This document shows positions 7,677 through 16,507 of a stretch of DNA of 33,565 bases, one piece after another. The notes beneath the pieces were generated by a model. The model worked only from the letters and a program-made list of their open reading frames with translations. It was not told the DNA's origin and did not search any database. Position numbers and translations under genes: made by a program. The stretch is taken from assembly GCA_039029355.1 (NCBI GenBank), contig JBCCGI010000088.1:1-33565 (forward strand), read 5' to 3'. Numbering within the stretch: the first letter of the stretch is position 1; each line of letters starts with the position of its first letter. This DNA comes from JBCCGI01 sp039029355. GTDB lineage: Bacteria > Planctomycetota > UBA1135 > GCA-002686595.

Positions 7677-9058
7677 CTAGATCTGGTCGATCTGAACCAG
7701 GCCTTCGAAAAAGATGTCGTCGGCCGGGCTCACGATTCGCCTGGTGTCGCGTCCCTGGGTCGTGTCGTCCACGGCGTAACGAACGCCCACGAGGGCCTCG
7801 AAGTTCGCGTCAACGTCGACGAATTCCTCGTCGAGACGGAGGAACTCGGGCAGACACTCCTCGGCAGTGATGAGCTTCGCGAGCGCGTCGGTGGCGACGC
7901 CGCTGAAGCCCGACAGGATCACGATCTTGCGGCGCTTGCCGGGCGAGCAGAACGGGTTGTTCGCGAAAACGAGGATCCCGTGCATCGTGCCCGCCTGGAC
8001 ACCGTCGGCCGGGACGTGCTCGTGGTTCTTGACCTTGCGGTCCGACCCGAGGATCTTCCCGACTCCCTCGCTCTCGCTCTTTCGGCTCTGCCAATAGAAG
8101 GAGCTCGACGCGGTCTTTCGTTCTTGATGATGACGTAGCCGCTCGACTTACGGGCGTCGTCGTCGTACGGCGTGATGTTGTGAATGTCGGCGAGCACGAT
8201 CTCGGCGAAGTCACTCACGTCGGGCGAGCCGACGATGATGCAGTGCTTGTCGGCCAGCGCATCGCGGAGGTTGCTCATCTTGAACGCGAGCAGCGGAGGG
8301 TTGCCGAGGGCCCCGCGGTCGAGCTTGCTGATCGGATCCTCGATCTTCACGCCGACCCGGGGGTACTTCTGCGCAAAGAAGTGGCTGATGTCGAGGACCG
8401 CGCGGTAGTCCCACTTGTCGATCACGGTGCGGCCTCCGCGCCCGGTGCGTTCGCTGTTCTGCTCGAGGTCACGGGCGCAGGTGAAGATGTGCACGTCACC
8501 GCCGCTCCGCGCCATGTCGCGCCAAAAGCGATCGTGGCGGTAGTAGTTGCGCGCCTCCTCGACGGCGCGCGCCATCCGATCCACCTCGGCCTGCGTCGCC
8601 TCGCGCTCGGCGAGCGCGTTCTTTCGCCTCGCCTCTCGCTCCGCGAGCACCTCGCGCAGAATGTCGGACGTCAAGTGGTGGAGGTTCTCGGCGGGGGCGC
8701 GACCGTCGAGCTCGGGCGGCAGCTCAGCCTCGAGCTTGCCTCCCGTTCCCAAGACGTAGATGCGGCGGGCGGGAGCCATATCCGCGCGGCAGTGCTGGTG
8801 GAAGTAGGCGATCTCCTGCTCGACCCAGGGCGACGCCGCGGCGGACTTGGTCCACAGAACGAGAAGATGCTGGCTGCCTTCCAGCCTCCGCTGGAGCTCA
8901 GGCTCGATCTCGGCCGAGGGCTTGATCCCTCCTCCGTGCGGGTTCTGGAAGTCCCAGATGCTCAGCCCGTGGTCGTGGAGGTGGTCGCGTAGATTCGCGA
9001 CGCGTTTCTTGTCCTGACTGGCCGAGCACAGGAAGACATCTCGTTCGAACTCTCGCAT
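7677..9058 (-). CDS. TIR-domain protein, probable antiphage effector (frameshifted)
   Basis: Residues 5-115 form a TIR domain: RDVFLCSASQDK, IEPELQRRLEGSQHLLVLWT, then SPWVEQEI, where Trp78 and Glu82 fit the SxWxxxE spacing of NAD-cleaving bacterial TIRs. Residues 135-170 are a charged probable coiled coil. The rest looks like a sensor domain (GGDVHIFTCAR, CIIVGSPDVSD). After VIIKNE (314) the frame becomes Arg/Ser-rich and stops at 7919. Another frame continues sensibly (SSSFYWQS, VFANNPFCSPGKRRKIVILSGFSG) to the stop at 7677. One extra A in the AAA run (plus strand TTT at 8116-8118) would join them into about 460 residues. A strong AAGGAGG site precedes the ATG. The gene follows a methyltransferase and probable restriction gene on the same strand. 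The TIR call is strong; NADase activity and defence are inferred. Confidence 0.82.
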
Positions 9059-9101
9059 CTCTCCTCCTTACCGCCGGCGAAGGGAGGGCAAGCGCCGGCG
9101 G
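9059..9101 (-). promoter_or_regulatory. Hairpin and strong ribosome site before the TIR gene
   Basis: CCGCCGGCG (9071-9079) and CGCCGGCGG (9093-9101) are a perfect 9-base inverted repeat around a 13-base loop, between the restriction gene stop (9110) and the TIR start (9058). Right after it on the minus strand comes TAAGGAGGAGAG and then ATG, the best Shine-Dalgarno sequence I see in the window. The hairpin could attenuate readthrough or shape translation of the TIR gene. Confidence 0.5.
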
Positions 9102-9109
9102 CGCTCATG

Positions 9110-9835
9110 CTAGGACGTGCGCAGCTCGCCGTCGACGTCCTCGTAGAAGTCGTGGTTGCGCTGCGCGACCAGCGCGACGAGGTCGTCGAAGGCCGCGCCG
9201 AGGGCGACGGGCTGGGAGTTCCCTACCGGGTGAACCCGCACCGACGGCGGGTTCTGGTCGGCATCCAGCAGCACGAGGAACAGGCGCTCGAACTGCTCGT
9301 CGCGGCCGGCGGGATCGTCGCGGCCGGTGAACATGCGCAGGCGGTGGTTGGCGTTGTCGAAGGTCGAGCGGCGGCGCTCGGTGCCGTCGACCTCGGCGCC
9401 GTGGTCGAGGAAGAAGAAGCCGCCGAGCACGGCGTAGGGAAAGCGGCGGTGGAGCGTGACCGCTTCGATCAACAGATCGCCGCGGCGGTTGGTGAGGTTC
9501 TTCTGGTAGTTGCCGGTCTTCTTGTCGCGGAAGTTGATCGTCTTGACCGACACCGCGAGCAGGAGCCCCGACTCGGGCGTGGCCCAGGTGACGTCGACCT
9601 TCTTCGCGCCGATGCCGCCGGCCATGCGGCGCTCGGCGCCGGTGCCGTCCGAGGCGGCGGGGTTCGGAGTGGTCTCGCGCAGGCCGCGGCGGCGCAGCTC
9701 CTCGGCGAAGGCCTCGGCCGCGACCTGCGACACCAGCTCGGAGTAGCGCTTCTTTTCGGCCTGCGGCGCGTCGTCTCCCGGCTTGGGCGGGAGGCGGCGC
9801 AGCGCGTCCGCCAACAGGTCGTCAACCCTTGCCAC
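9110..9835 (-). CDS. Probable type II restriction endonuclease partner of the methyltransferase
   Basis: The 241-residue protein starts at GTG or ATG-equivalent position 9835, 14 bases inside the end of the methyltransferase gene, so the two are translationally coupled in the order methyltransferase then nuclease. The core (70-135) reads MAGGIGAKKVDVTW, LLLAVSVKTINFRD, then NLTNRRGDLLIEA and HRRFPYAVLGGFFFL. Asp81 and the SVK triplet (96-98) at the end of a hydrophobic strand fit a PD-(D/E)xK-like nuclease core in which Ser replaces the second acid. Gene position, size and this core together suggest a restriction enzyme. No named family or recognition site can be given. A non-nuclease role is possible but less likely. 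Confidence 0.65.
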   Translation of the reverse strand: MARVDDLLADALRRLPPKPGDDAPQAEKKRYSELVSQVAAEAFAEELRRRGLRETTPNPAASDGTGAERRMAGGIGAKKVDVTWATPESGLLLAVSVKTINFRDKKTGNYQKNLTNRRGDLLIEAVTLHRRFPYAVLGGFFFLDHGAEVDGTERRRSTFDNANHRLRMFTGRDDPAGRDEQFERLFLVLLDADQNPPSVRVHPVGNSQPVALGAAFDDLVALVAQRNHDFYEDVDGELRTS

Positions 9836-11486
9836 GGCTCCCCTTCCCGCGCGCGGTGCGCCGCGAGAAGAGCACGCCGCGGGCGCGGCGCAGCTCGTCG
9901 AGCGCGCGCGCGTCGACGCCGAGCTCGCGCGTCAGGAGCACCTGGTCGACCAGCTCGACGGCCTCGAGCACCTCGCCGCGCTCGAGCGCGGCGGTGACCG
10001 GAGCGCGCAGCGCGCGCAGGCGCGGCGCGGCCGACGACAGCAGCGCAAGCGAAGGGACCGGCAGCCGGTCGGCCTCCTTCGGCTCGAGCTTCAGCAGCCC
10101 GCCGCCGTACGAGCGGCCGACCACCTCGGCGCCTAGCAGCGTCACGCTGTTCAGGCAGGCCAGCGGCAGGAGGTCGCGCCCCAGCCGCTGCCGTCCCCGC
10201 CGCAACCCGACGCCGTACAGCGAGTTCAGGTGGTACGCCCCGGCCTGGTTCGTGATCAGGCGCGGGCGGTGGTGGTCCATGTAGGTGAGGAACAGGTCCG
10301 GCGCCGGCACGACCGGCACGCGCCACCAGGGCTTGCGCACACGGCACTTGTAGGCCTGGTGCACGCCGGCGTCCTCGCCGCCCGCGATACGACGGTCGGC
10401 CGGGCGCGAGCGCCGCCCCTCTTCGGAGGGATAGAAGAGATAGCAGGCGTCGCCCGCCTCGGCGTGGCCGCGCCAGGTGCGCTCGGTGAACGAGAGCCCG
10501 CGCAGGTGCTTGGAGCCGGGAGGCGAGATGCGCAGCAGGTCCTTCTCGCCGAGCCGCGCCTCGGCGGCGTCCTCGGCCGTGAGCGTGAAGTAGCCGTTGT
10601 TGCCGGTGACCGCGCCCAGGTAGGTCTCGCCCCAGGAGAGCAGCTCCTCGAAGCCCTCGCCGGTCGCGAGCTCGCGGTAGAAGGCGAAGGTCGGCGCCGA
10701 GAGCAGTGCCGGCGTCCACTTCTCTTCGCCCTCGGGGGTGAAGCCGTTCCACACCGTCGACTCGACGTTCGGGAGGTCGGCCAGATCGCGCGCCTGGTAG
10801 AGCTCGAAGGACGGCGCCTTGCCGTGGCCCTCGGCGAGCAGCAGCACGACCTCCTCCAGCACGCCGGGGAACACCAGCTCCTCGAACAGCACCAGGCGCA
10901 CACTGGCCAGGTTTGAGAGCAGGAAGCGCCGCACCGGCGCCGCGTAGTTCACCGTCAGCAGCTCGGCCGGCAGCACCAGCCCCAGGCGGCCGTCGGGCTT
11001 CAGGAAGCGCGACGCGTGCACCACGAAGGCCGCCCACGAGCTCGCGAGCTTCGTCAGCCGCACGCCGCACTTGAGCGCGGCGCGCAGCGACTTGGCGCGC
11101 CCCTCGCCGCTGAACTGCTGATAGCGGATGTACGGCGGGTTGCCGACGACGGCGTCGAAGCGCTCGGTCGGCTCGACGTCGAAGAAGTCGGCCTGCTCGA
11201 TTCGCGTGCGGTGGCCCTGGGCCTTCATCCGCGCGCGCGCCGCCGAGGCCGAGGCCGCGTGGACCTCGACGCCGCGGAGCTGGCCCGCGGCGGCGGGGCT
11301 GCGCCGGAGCTCGGCGAGCCGCGCCGCCGCCGGCAACAGGAAGGCGGCGTCGCCGCACGACGGCTCGAGCACCGCGTCGTCGCCGCCGCGCACGGCCCAG
11401 CGCACGAGGAAGTCCGCGATCTCGGGCGGCGTGAAGAACGCGCCGCGCTCCTTGCGCAGGGCCGGGGTGTCCTTCGGCGCCGCCAC
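9822..11486 (-). CDS. N6-adenine DNA methyltransferase (type II restriction-modification)
   Basis: Residues 15-30 (GAFFTPPEIADFLVRW) are motif X, VLEPSCGDAAFL (39-50) is the S-adenosylmethionine-binding motif I, and VVGNPPYIRY (113-122) is the catalytic NPPY motif of N6-adenine methyltransferases. Their order is that of gamma-type enzymes such as M.TaqI. The remaining 400 residues are the target-recognition part, including HRPRLITNQAGAYHLNSLYGV, a motif common in this group. At 554 residues it fits a stand-alone type II methyltransferase, not a fused restriction-modification enzyme. It is the first gene of a minus-strand unit with the probable nuclease and then the TIR gene. It should protect the host DNA; the recognition sequence cannot be read. 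Confidence 0.93.
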   Translation of the reverse strand: MAAPKDTPALRKERGAFFTPPEIADFLVRWAVRGGDDAVLEPSCGDAAFLLPAAARLAELRRSPAAAGQLRGVEVHAASASAARARMKAQGHRTRIEQADFFDVEPTERFDAVVGNPPYIRYQQFSGEGRAKSLRAALKCGVRLTKLASSWAAFVVHASRFLKPDGRLGLVLPAELLTVNYAAPVRRFLLSNLASVRLVLFEELVFPGVLEEVVLLLAEGHGKAPSFELYQARDLADLPNVESTVWNGFTPEGEEKWTPALLSAPTFAFYRELATGEGFEELLSWGETYLGAVTGNNGYFTLTAEDAAEARLGEKDLLRISPPGSKHLRGLSFTERTWRGHAEAGDACYLFYPSEEGRRSRPADRRIAGGEDAGVHQAYKCRVRKPWWRVPVVPAPDLFLTYMDHHRPRLITNQAGAYHLNSLYGVGLRRGRQRLGRDLLPLACLNSVTLLGAEVVGRSYGGGLLKLEPKEADRLPVPSLALLSSAAPRLRALRAPVTAALERGEVLEAVELVDQVLLTRELGVDARALDELRRARGVLFSRRTARGKGSRGKG

Positions 11487-11506
11487 GTCCAGCTCTCAGA
11501 GGCCGG

Positions 11507-12934
<1,428 letters not shown>

Positions 12935-12992
12935 GGAGCGACCAGTCTAATCGCGCATGCGCCCATCCCGGCCGGCGCCTGGAGGTTTCCGG

Positions 12993-13982
12993 TCAGCGGA
13001 GCGCGAGGAGCTGCTCGTGCACCGCCGAGCGGACCAGCTCGACGCCGATCTCCGCCATGCTGCCCGCGATCCCCGGGGCGCGCACCACGCGGTGCTGGTC
13101 GCCCCACGGCCCGGTGCGGCCCGGGTCGGCGGGCCCGAACAGCGCCACGATCGGCGTCCCCACCGCGGCGGCGAGGTGCATCGCGCCGGTGTCGCAGCTG
13201 ACGACCAGCCGCGCGCGTCGCAGCAGCGCGATCAGCTGCGGCAGGCTCGTCGCGCCGACGAGGTTCCTGGCCTGCGGCTCGGCGCCGAGGGTGCGCCACG
13301 CGGCGTCGCCGAGCTCCGCATCGCCGGGGCCGCCGGTGAGGCAGACCGGGGTCCCCTGCTCGTCAACGATCCAGCGCGCGAGCTGACCGAAGCGCTCCGG
13401 CGGCCAGCGGTTGGGCTTCTTGCTCGCGCCGAGGTTGAGGACGATCGGCGGGCGGGCGAGCTCGTCGACCAGCTCGGCCGCCCAGGCGTCGGCCTCCGGG
13501 TGCGCCGGCAGTTCGTGCAGCGCGTAGCTCGGCAAACCGAGATGGCGCACGAACTCGAGGTACTGCAGCACCATGTGCGCGCCCGGATCGCCCGGCGGGA
13601 TCTTCTCGCGCGTCCACATCCACGAGCCCTCCTTCGCCCGCGCACGGTCGAAGCCGAGGGTGCGCGGGGCGTGCGAGAGCCGGGCGACGAGCGCGCTCTT
13701 GAAGATGCGCTGGAGGTCGATGACGAGCCCGTAGCGCTCCGCGCGGACCTCGCGCAGGAATGACGAGAAGCCCTCCATCCCGCCACCTCGCCGCCACAGA
13801 TGAACACGGTCGACCGACGGGTGCCCGTCGACCAACGGCAGCGCCAGGTCGTGCACCGCCCAGCCGACCTGCACGTCGGGGTGCGACTGCTTGATCGCGG
13901 TGGCGACGATCAGCGCGTTCGCGACGTCGCCGATCGCACCGAGGCGGACGACCAGCACGCGATCGGCGAGGCCTGCAGGCAC
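12993..13982 (-). CDS. Glycosyltransferase family 9 (ADP-heptose:LPS heptosyltransferase-like)
   Basis: The N-terminus VLVVRLGAIGDVANAL is the family 9 signature, and the C-terminal half has the nucleotide-sugar site: LNLGASKKPNRWPPERF, CLTGGPGD and SCDTGAMHLAAAVGTPIVALFGPADPGRTGPW. This family includes WaaC, WaaF and WaaQ, which add heptose to the lipopolysaccharide core at the inner membrane. An earlier GTG at 14036 would overlap the preceding gene by 50 bases and add an Arg-rich tail. The GTG at 13982 lies 4 bases after that gene's TGA, has GAGG upstream and puts the signature near the start as usual, so I chose it (about 330 residues). Donor and acceptor are not identifiable. Confidence 0.9.
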   Translation of the reverse strand: MPAGLADRVLVVRLGAIGDVANALIVATAIKQSHPDVQVGWAVHDLALPLVDGHPSVDRVHLWRRGGGMEGFSSFLREVRAERYGLVIDLQRIFKSALVARLSHAPRTLGFDRARAKEGSWMWTREKIPPGDPGAHMVLQYLEFVRHLGLPSYALHELPAHPEADAWAAELVDELARPPIVLNLGASKKPNRWPPERFGQLARWIVDEQGTPVCLTGGPGDAELGDAAWRTLGAEPQARNLVGATSLPQLIALLRRARLVVSCDTGAMHLAAAVGTPIVALFGPADPGRTGPWGDQHRVVRAPGIAGSMAEIGVELVRSAVHEQLLALR

Positions 13983-13986
13983 GGGC

Positions 13987-16464
13987 TCAGACCTCGCCGT
14001 TCCAGTCCGCCGCCGCCGGTCCGTGACACACGCCACAGCCGCCCTCGAGCCCGATCGGGGAGCCCTGCGGGATCGCCGGCCGACGTCGCGCCGGACGCAC
14101 CTGGACCGGATTCTCGAAGAAGGCCTGGAGCGCCGTCCTCTCCCACAGGCCCTGTCGGCGCTGCTCGATCGTGTCCTCGGCGATGCCCCCCCGCCTGTAC
14201 ATCCGCTGGACCTCCTCGAGCGCCATCAGCGCCACGCGCGCCACCGACGTCGGCACACCGTCGCGTACGGCGAGGTCCATCAGCCCGGTCACGATCTGCG
14301 TCCGCAGCTCGATCCGATCGCCCGCTGACGCCCAGCCGCGGGCGATGAGCTGCTCGACCAGCTCGTCGAAGCCGGGCTGCTCGGCGTCGTACTGCTCCTG
14401 CTCCATCATGCGCGCCGCGCGCGACGGATCGAGCAGGAGGTCGAGCGTCAGGCGGATCGCCGACGCCTCGGCGGCGTCGGCGTGCAGCAGAAGGCGGCCT
14501 CCGAAGCGCTCCGCCGCCGGGTCGCCGTCGGGAGCCGGCGGAGGCAGGAGCTCCTGGACCGCGCGCGGGAGCCGTAGGAACTCGGGCTCGAGCGCGTCGA
14601 GCGCCGCGTCGAGCGCGCGCCGCTGCTGCTCGGCCTCGACCGGGCGCACGTCCGCCGGCGTCCCGCCGCGGACCGCGTGCGCGTACCACACGCCACCGAG
14701 CTGACGGATCGCCGCCTCGAGCTGATAGCGGTGGTGGAAGTAGAGCGGCACCAGCACTTCCTCGAGCGAAGAGAACGGCTCGCCCGGCCGCACCGCGGCC
14801 TCGGAGAAGGCGTCGAGCGCGATTGCGCGCACGCGCATCTCGTGCCGCAGCATCTCGACCGGATCGTCGCCGTTGTCCCACAGGTTCGCGAGCGGGTGCG
14901 CGCGGTCGGCGCCGCGCGCGTCGGCGTCGGTGAGGAACGGGATGCCGCTTCGCTCCATATCGGCGAGGCGCGCGGCGAGGAACTCCTCCTCCTCGTCCGC
15001 TTCGCACGCCCCATAGCCGTAGCGGATCACCAGCTCGTCCCACGCACCGCAGCCCGGGGCGTAGGCGTCCGCGAGGTCGAGCCGCCCCTCGTCGTCGATG
15101 CGCACCAGGGGCGCGGGGTAGTCCATGACCGACGCCCGGTCGCGCACGCTGGCGGCGAAGTTGTGACGCAGGCCGAGCGTGTGCCCCACCTCGTGCGCGG
15201 CGAGCTGCCGGATGCGCGCCAGCGCCATGTCGAGCACGCGCTGGTCGCGCTCGGCTCCCTCGTACGGAGAGAGCAGCCCTTCGGCGAGCAGCACGTCCTG
15301 CCGCACGCGCAGGGCGCCCAGGGTGACGTGACCCTTCAGGATCTGCCCGGTGCGCGGATCGGAGACGGTGTTGCCGTAGCTCCAGCCGCGCGTCGAGCGC
15401 AGCACCCAGGTGACGACGTTGTGGCGGATGTCCTGCGGGTCGTGGCCCTCGGGCAACAGCTCGGCGCGGAAGCCGCCGGGGAACCCCGCGGCGGCGAAGA
15501 CCGGCTCCCAGTAGCGCACGCCCTCGAGCAGCGCCGTGCGCACGGGCTCGGGGGCGGCGCGGTCGACGTAGAACACGATCGGCTCGCCGCCGGGGCGCAG
15601 GTCGTGGCGCGCGATGAAGGTGGAGAGCAGCGGCGCGTCGATCGGGGCGGAGGTGTCCTTGCGGCCCACGCCGAAGAAGCCGCAGCGCGGATCCGAGCGC
15701 CGCGCCCGGAAGCCCGAGTCGGCACCCGGCAGGCGCACGAACGAGTGACGCACGCGCACCGACACCGAGCTCGGGTCGGCGGCGGTGGCCTCGACCTCGG
15801 GGCCGGGCTCATCGCCTCCGAAGGTCAGCAGCACCTCGAGCTCGGAGTTGTCCGGGAAGCCGCGCGTCGCGTCCATCCAGACGGCGCAGCGCCGCGCGTC
15901 CAGCCGGAAGGTGCCCTGCCCCGATCGCTTCAGCGCTCCTGCGACGCCGTGCGCGTCGCGCAGCAGGAAGTCGGTCGCGTCGACCAGCACGCGTCCGTCG
16001 GACTCGGCCGCCACGTCGAAGCCCCACAGCACCGACGATGCGAACGAGTCGCGCACGGCGTCGCGCTCGACCTCGGTCGCGCCGCTCGACGTCCAGTCGA
16101 GGTTCGGCGCGACGAGCAGCACGCGCGGGCCGGCGCGGCGGAACGCGACGACGCGGTCCGGGCCCAGCTGTGCGCGGTCGAGGCCCACACGGTTCGAGCC
16201 GAGGCCGGCGGGCAGGCTGACCAGGTAGAGCAGCTCCTCGCCGTCCGCGTGCGGCTCGATGTACAGCTTGCCGCGACGCCCGTCCCACCATGCGGGGAGG
16301 AACCCGGGGAGCTCCTGGAGTCCGGCGGTGAGCTTGTCGATCGAGGGCGGGCCGGTCGGCTTTCCGGACGGCGGCGGCGACGTACCCGCGTCCTGCGAAG
16401 CCGTCGCGCAGGCCGCGAGTGAGAGGAGGAAGAGTCCGCACAGAGCCCGTTCGATTCGCAGCAT
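13987..16464 (-). CDS. Met-zincin lipoprotein (zinc-dependent metalloprotease) with C-terminal CxxCH
   Basis: The frame is open to 16722, but the ATG at 16464 has a GGAAG site just upstream and starts MLRIERALCGLFLLSLAACA, a lipoprotein signal with lipobox LAAC; the product is 825 residues. H424-EVGH-TLG-LRH434 is the full HExxHxxGxxH zinc site of metzincins, followed by a Met-turn (ASVMDYPAP). The upstream part (SLPAGLGSNRVGLDRAQ, RHSFVRLP) and downstream HHRYQLEAA match the large bacterial met-zincins linked to DUF5117/DUF4953-type domains. It should be a membrane-anchored protease facing the periplasm or cell exterior. Unusually, the last 16 residues contain C810-GV-C813-H814, a single haem-c type motif. 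It diverges from a PHP-domain lipoprotein 43 bases away. Confidence 0.9.
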   Translation of the reverse strand: MLRIERALCGLFLLSLAACATASQDAGTSPPPSGKPTGPPSIDKLTAGLQELPGFLPAWWDGRRGKLYIEPHADGEELLYLVSLPAGLGSNRVGLDRAQLGPDRVVAFRRAGPRVLLVAPNLDWTSSGATEVERDAVRDSFASSVLWGFDVAAESDGRVLVDATDFLLRDAHGVAGALKRSGQGTFRLDARRCAVWMDATRGFPDNSELEVLLTFGGDEPGPEVEATAADPSSVSVRVRHSFVRLPGADSGFRARRSDPRCGFFGVGRKDTSAPIDAPLLSTFIARHDLRPGGEPIVFYVDRAAPEPVRTALLEGVRYWEPVFAAAGFPGGFRAELLPEGHDPQDIRHNVVTWVLRSTRGWSYGNTVSDPRTGQILKGHVTLGALRVRQDVLLAEGLLSPYEGAERDQRVLDMALARIRQLAAHEVGHTLGLRHNFAASVRDRASVMDYPAPLVRIDDEGRLDLADAYAPGCGAWDELVIRYGYGACEADEEEEFLAARLADMERSGIPFLTDADARGADRAHPLANLWDNGDDPVEMLRHEMRVRAIALDAFSEAAVRPGEPFSSLEEVLVPLYFHHRYQLEAAIRQLGGVWYAHAVRGGTPADVRPVEAEQQRRALDAALDALEPEFLRLPRAVQELLPPPAPDGDPAAERFGGRLLLHADAAEASAIRLTLDLLLDPSRAARMMEQEQYDAEQPGFDELVEQLIARGWASAGDRIELRTQIVTGLMDLAVRDGVPTSVARVALMALEEVQRMYRRGGIAEDTIEQRRQGLWERTALQAFFENPVQVRPARRRPAIPQGSPIGLEGGCGVCHGPAAADWNGEV

Positions 16465-16507
16465 GGGCTTCCTTTTACCGCAACGCCGGATCGGTGACAC
16501 TAGCCCG

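Noticed and set aside
7810..8214. Separate 134-codon gene inside the TIR region
   Set aside because: This third frame is Arg/Pro/Ser-rich. The C-terminal continuation of the TIR protein fits the frame ending at 7677 instead.
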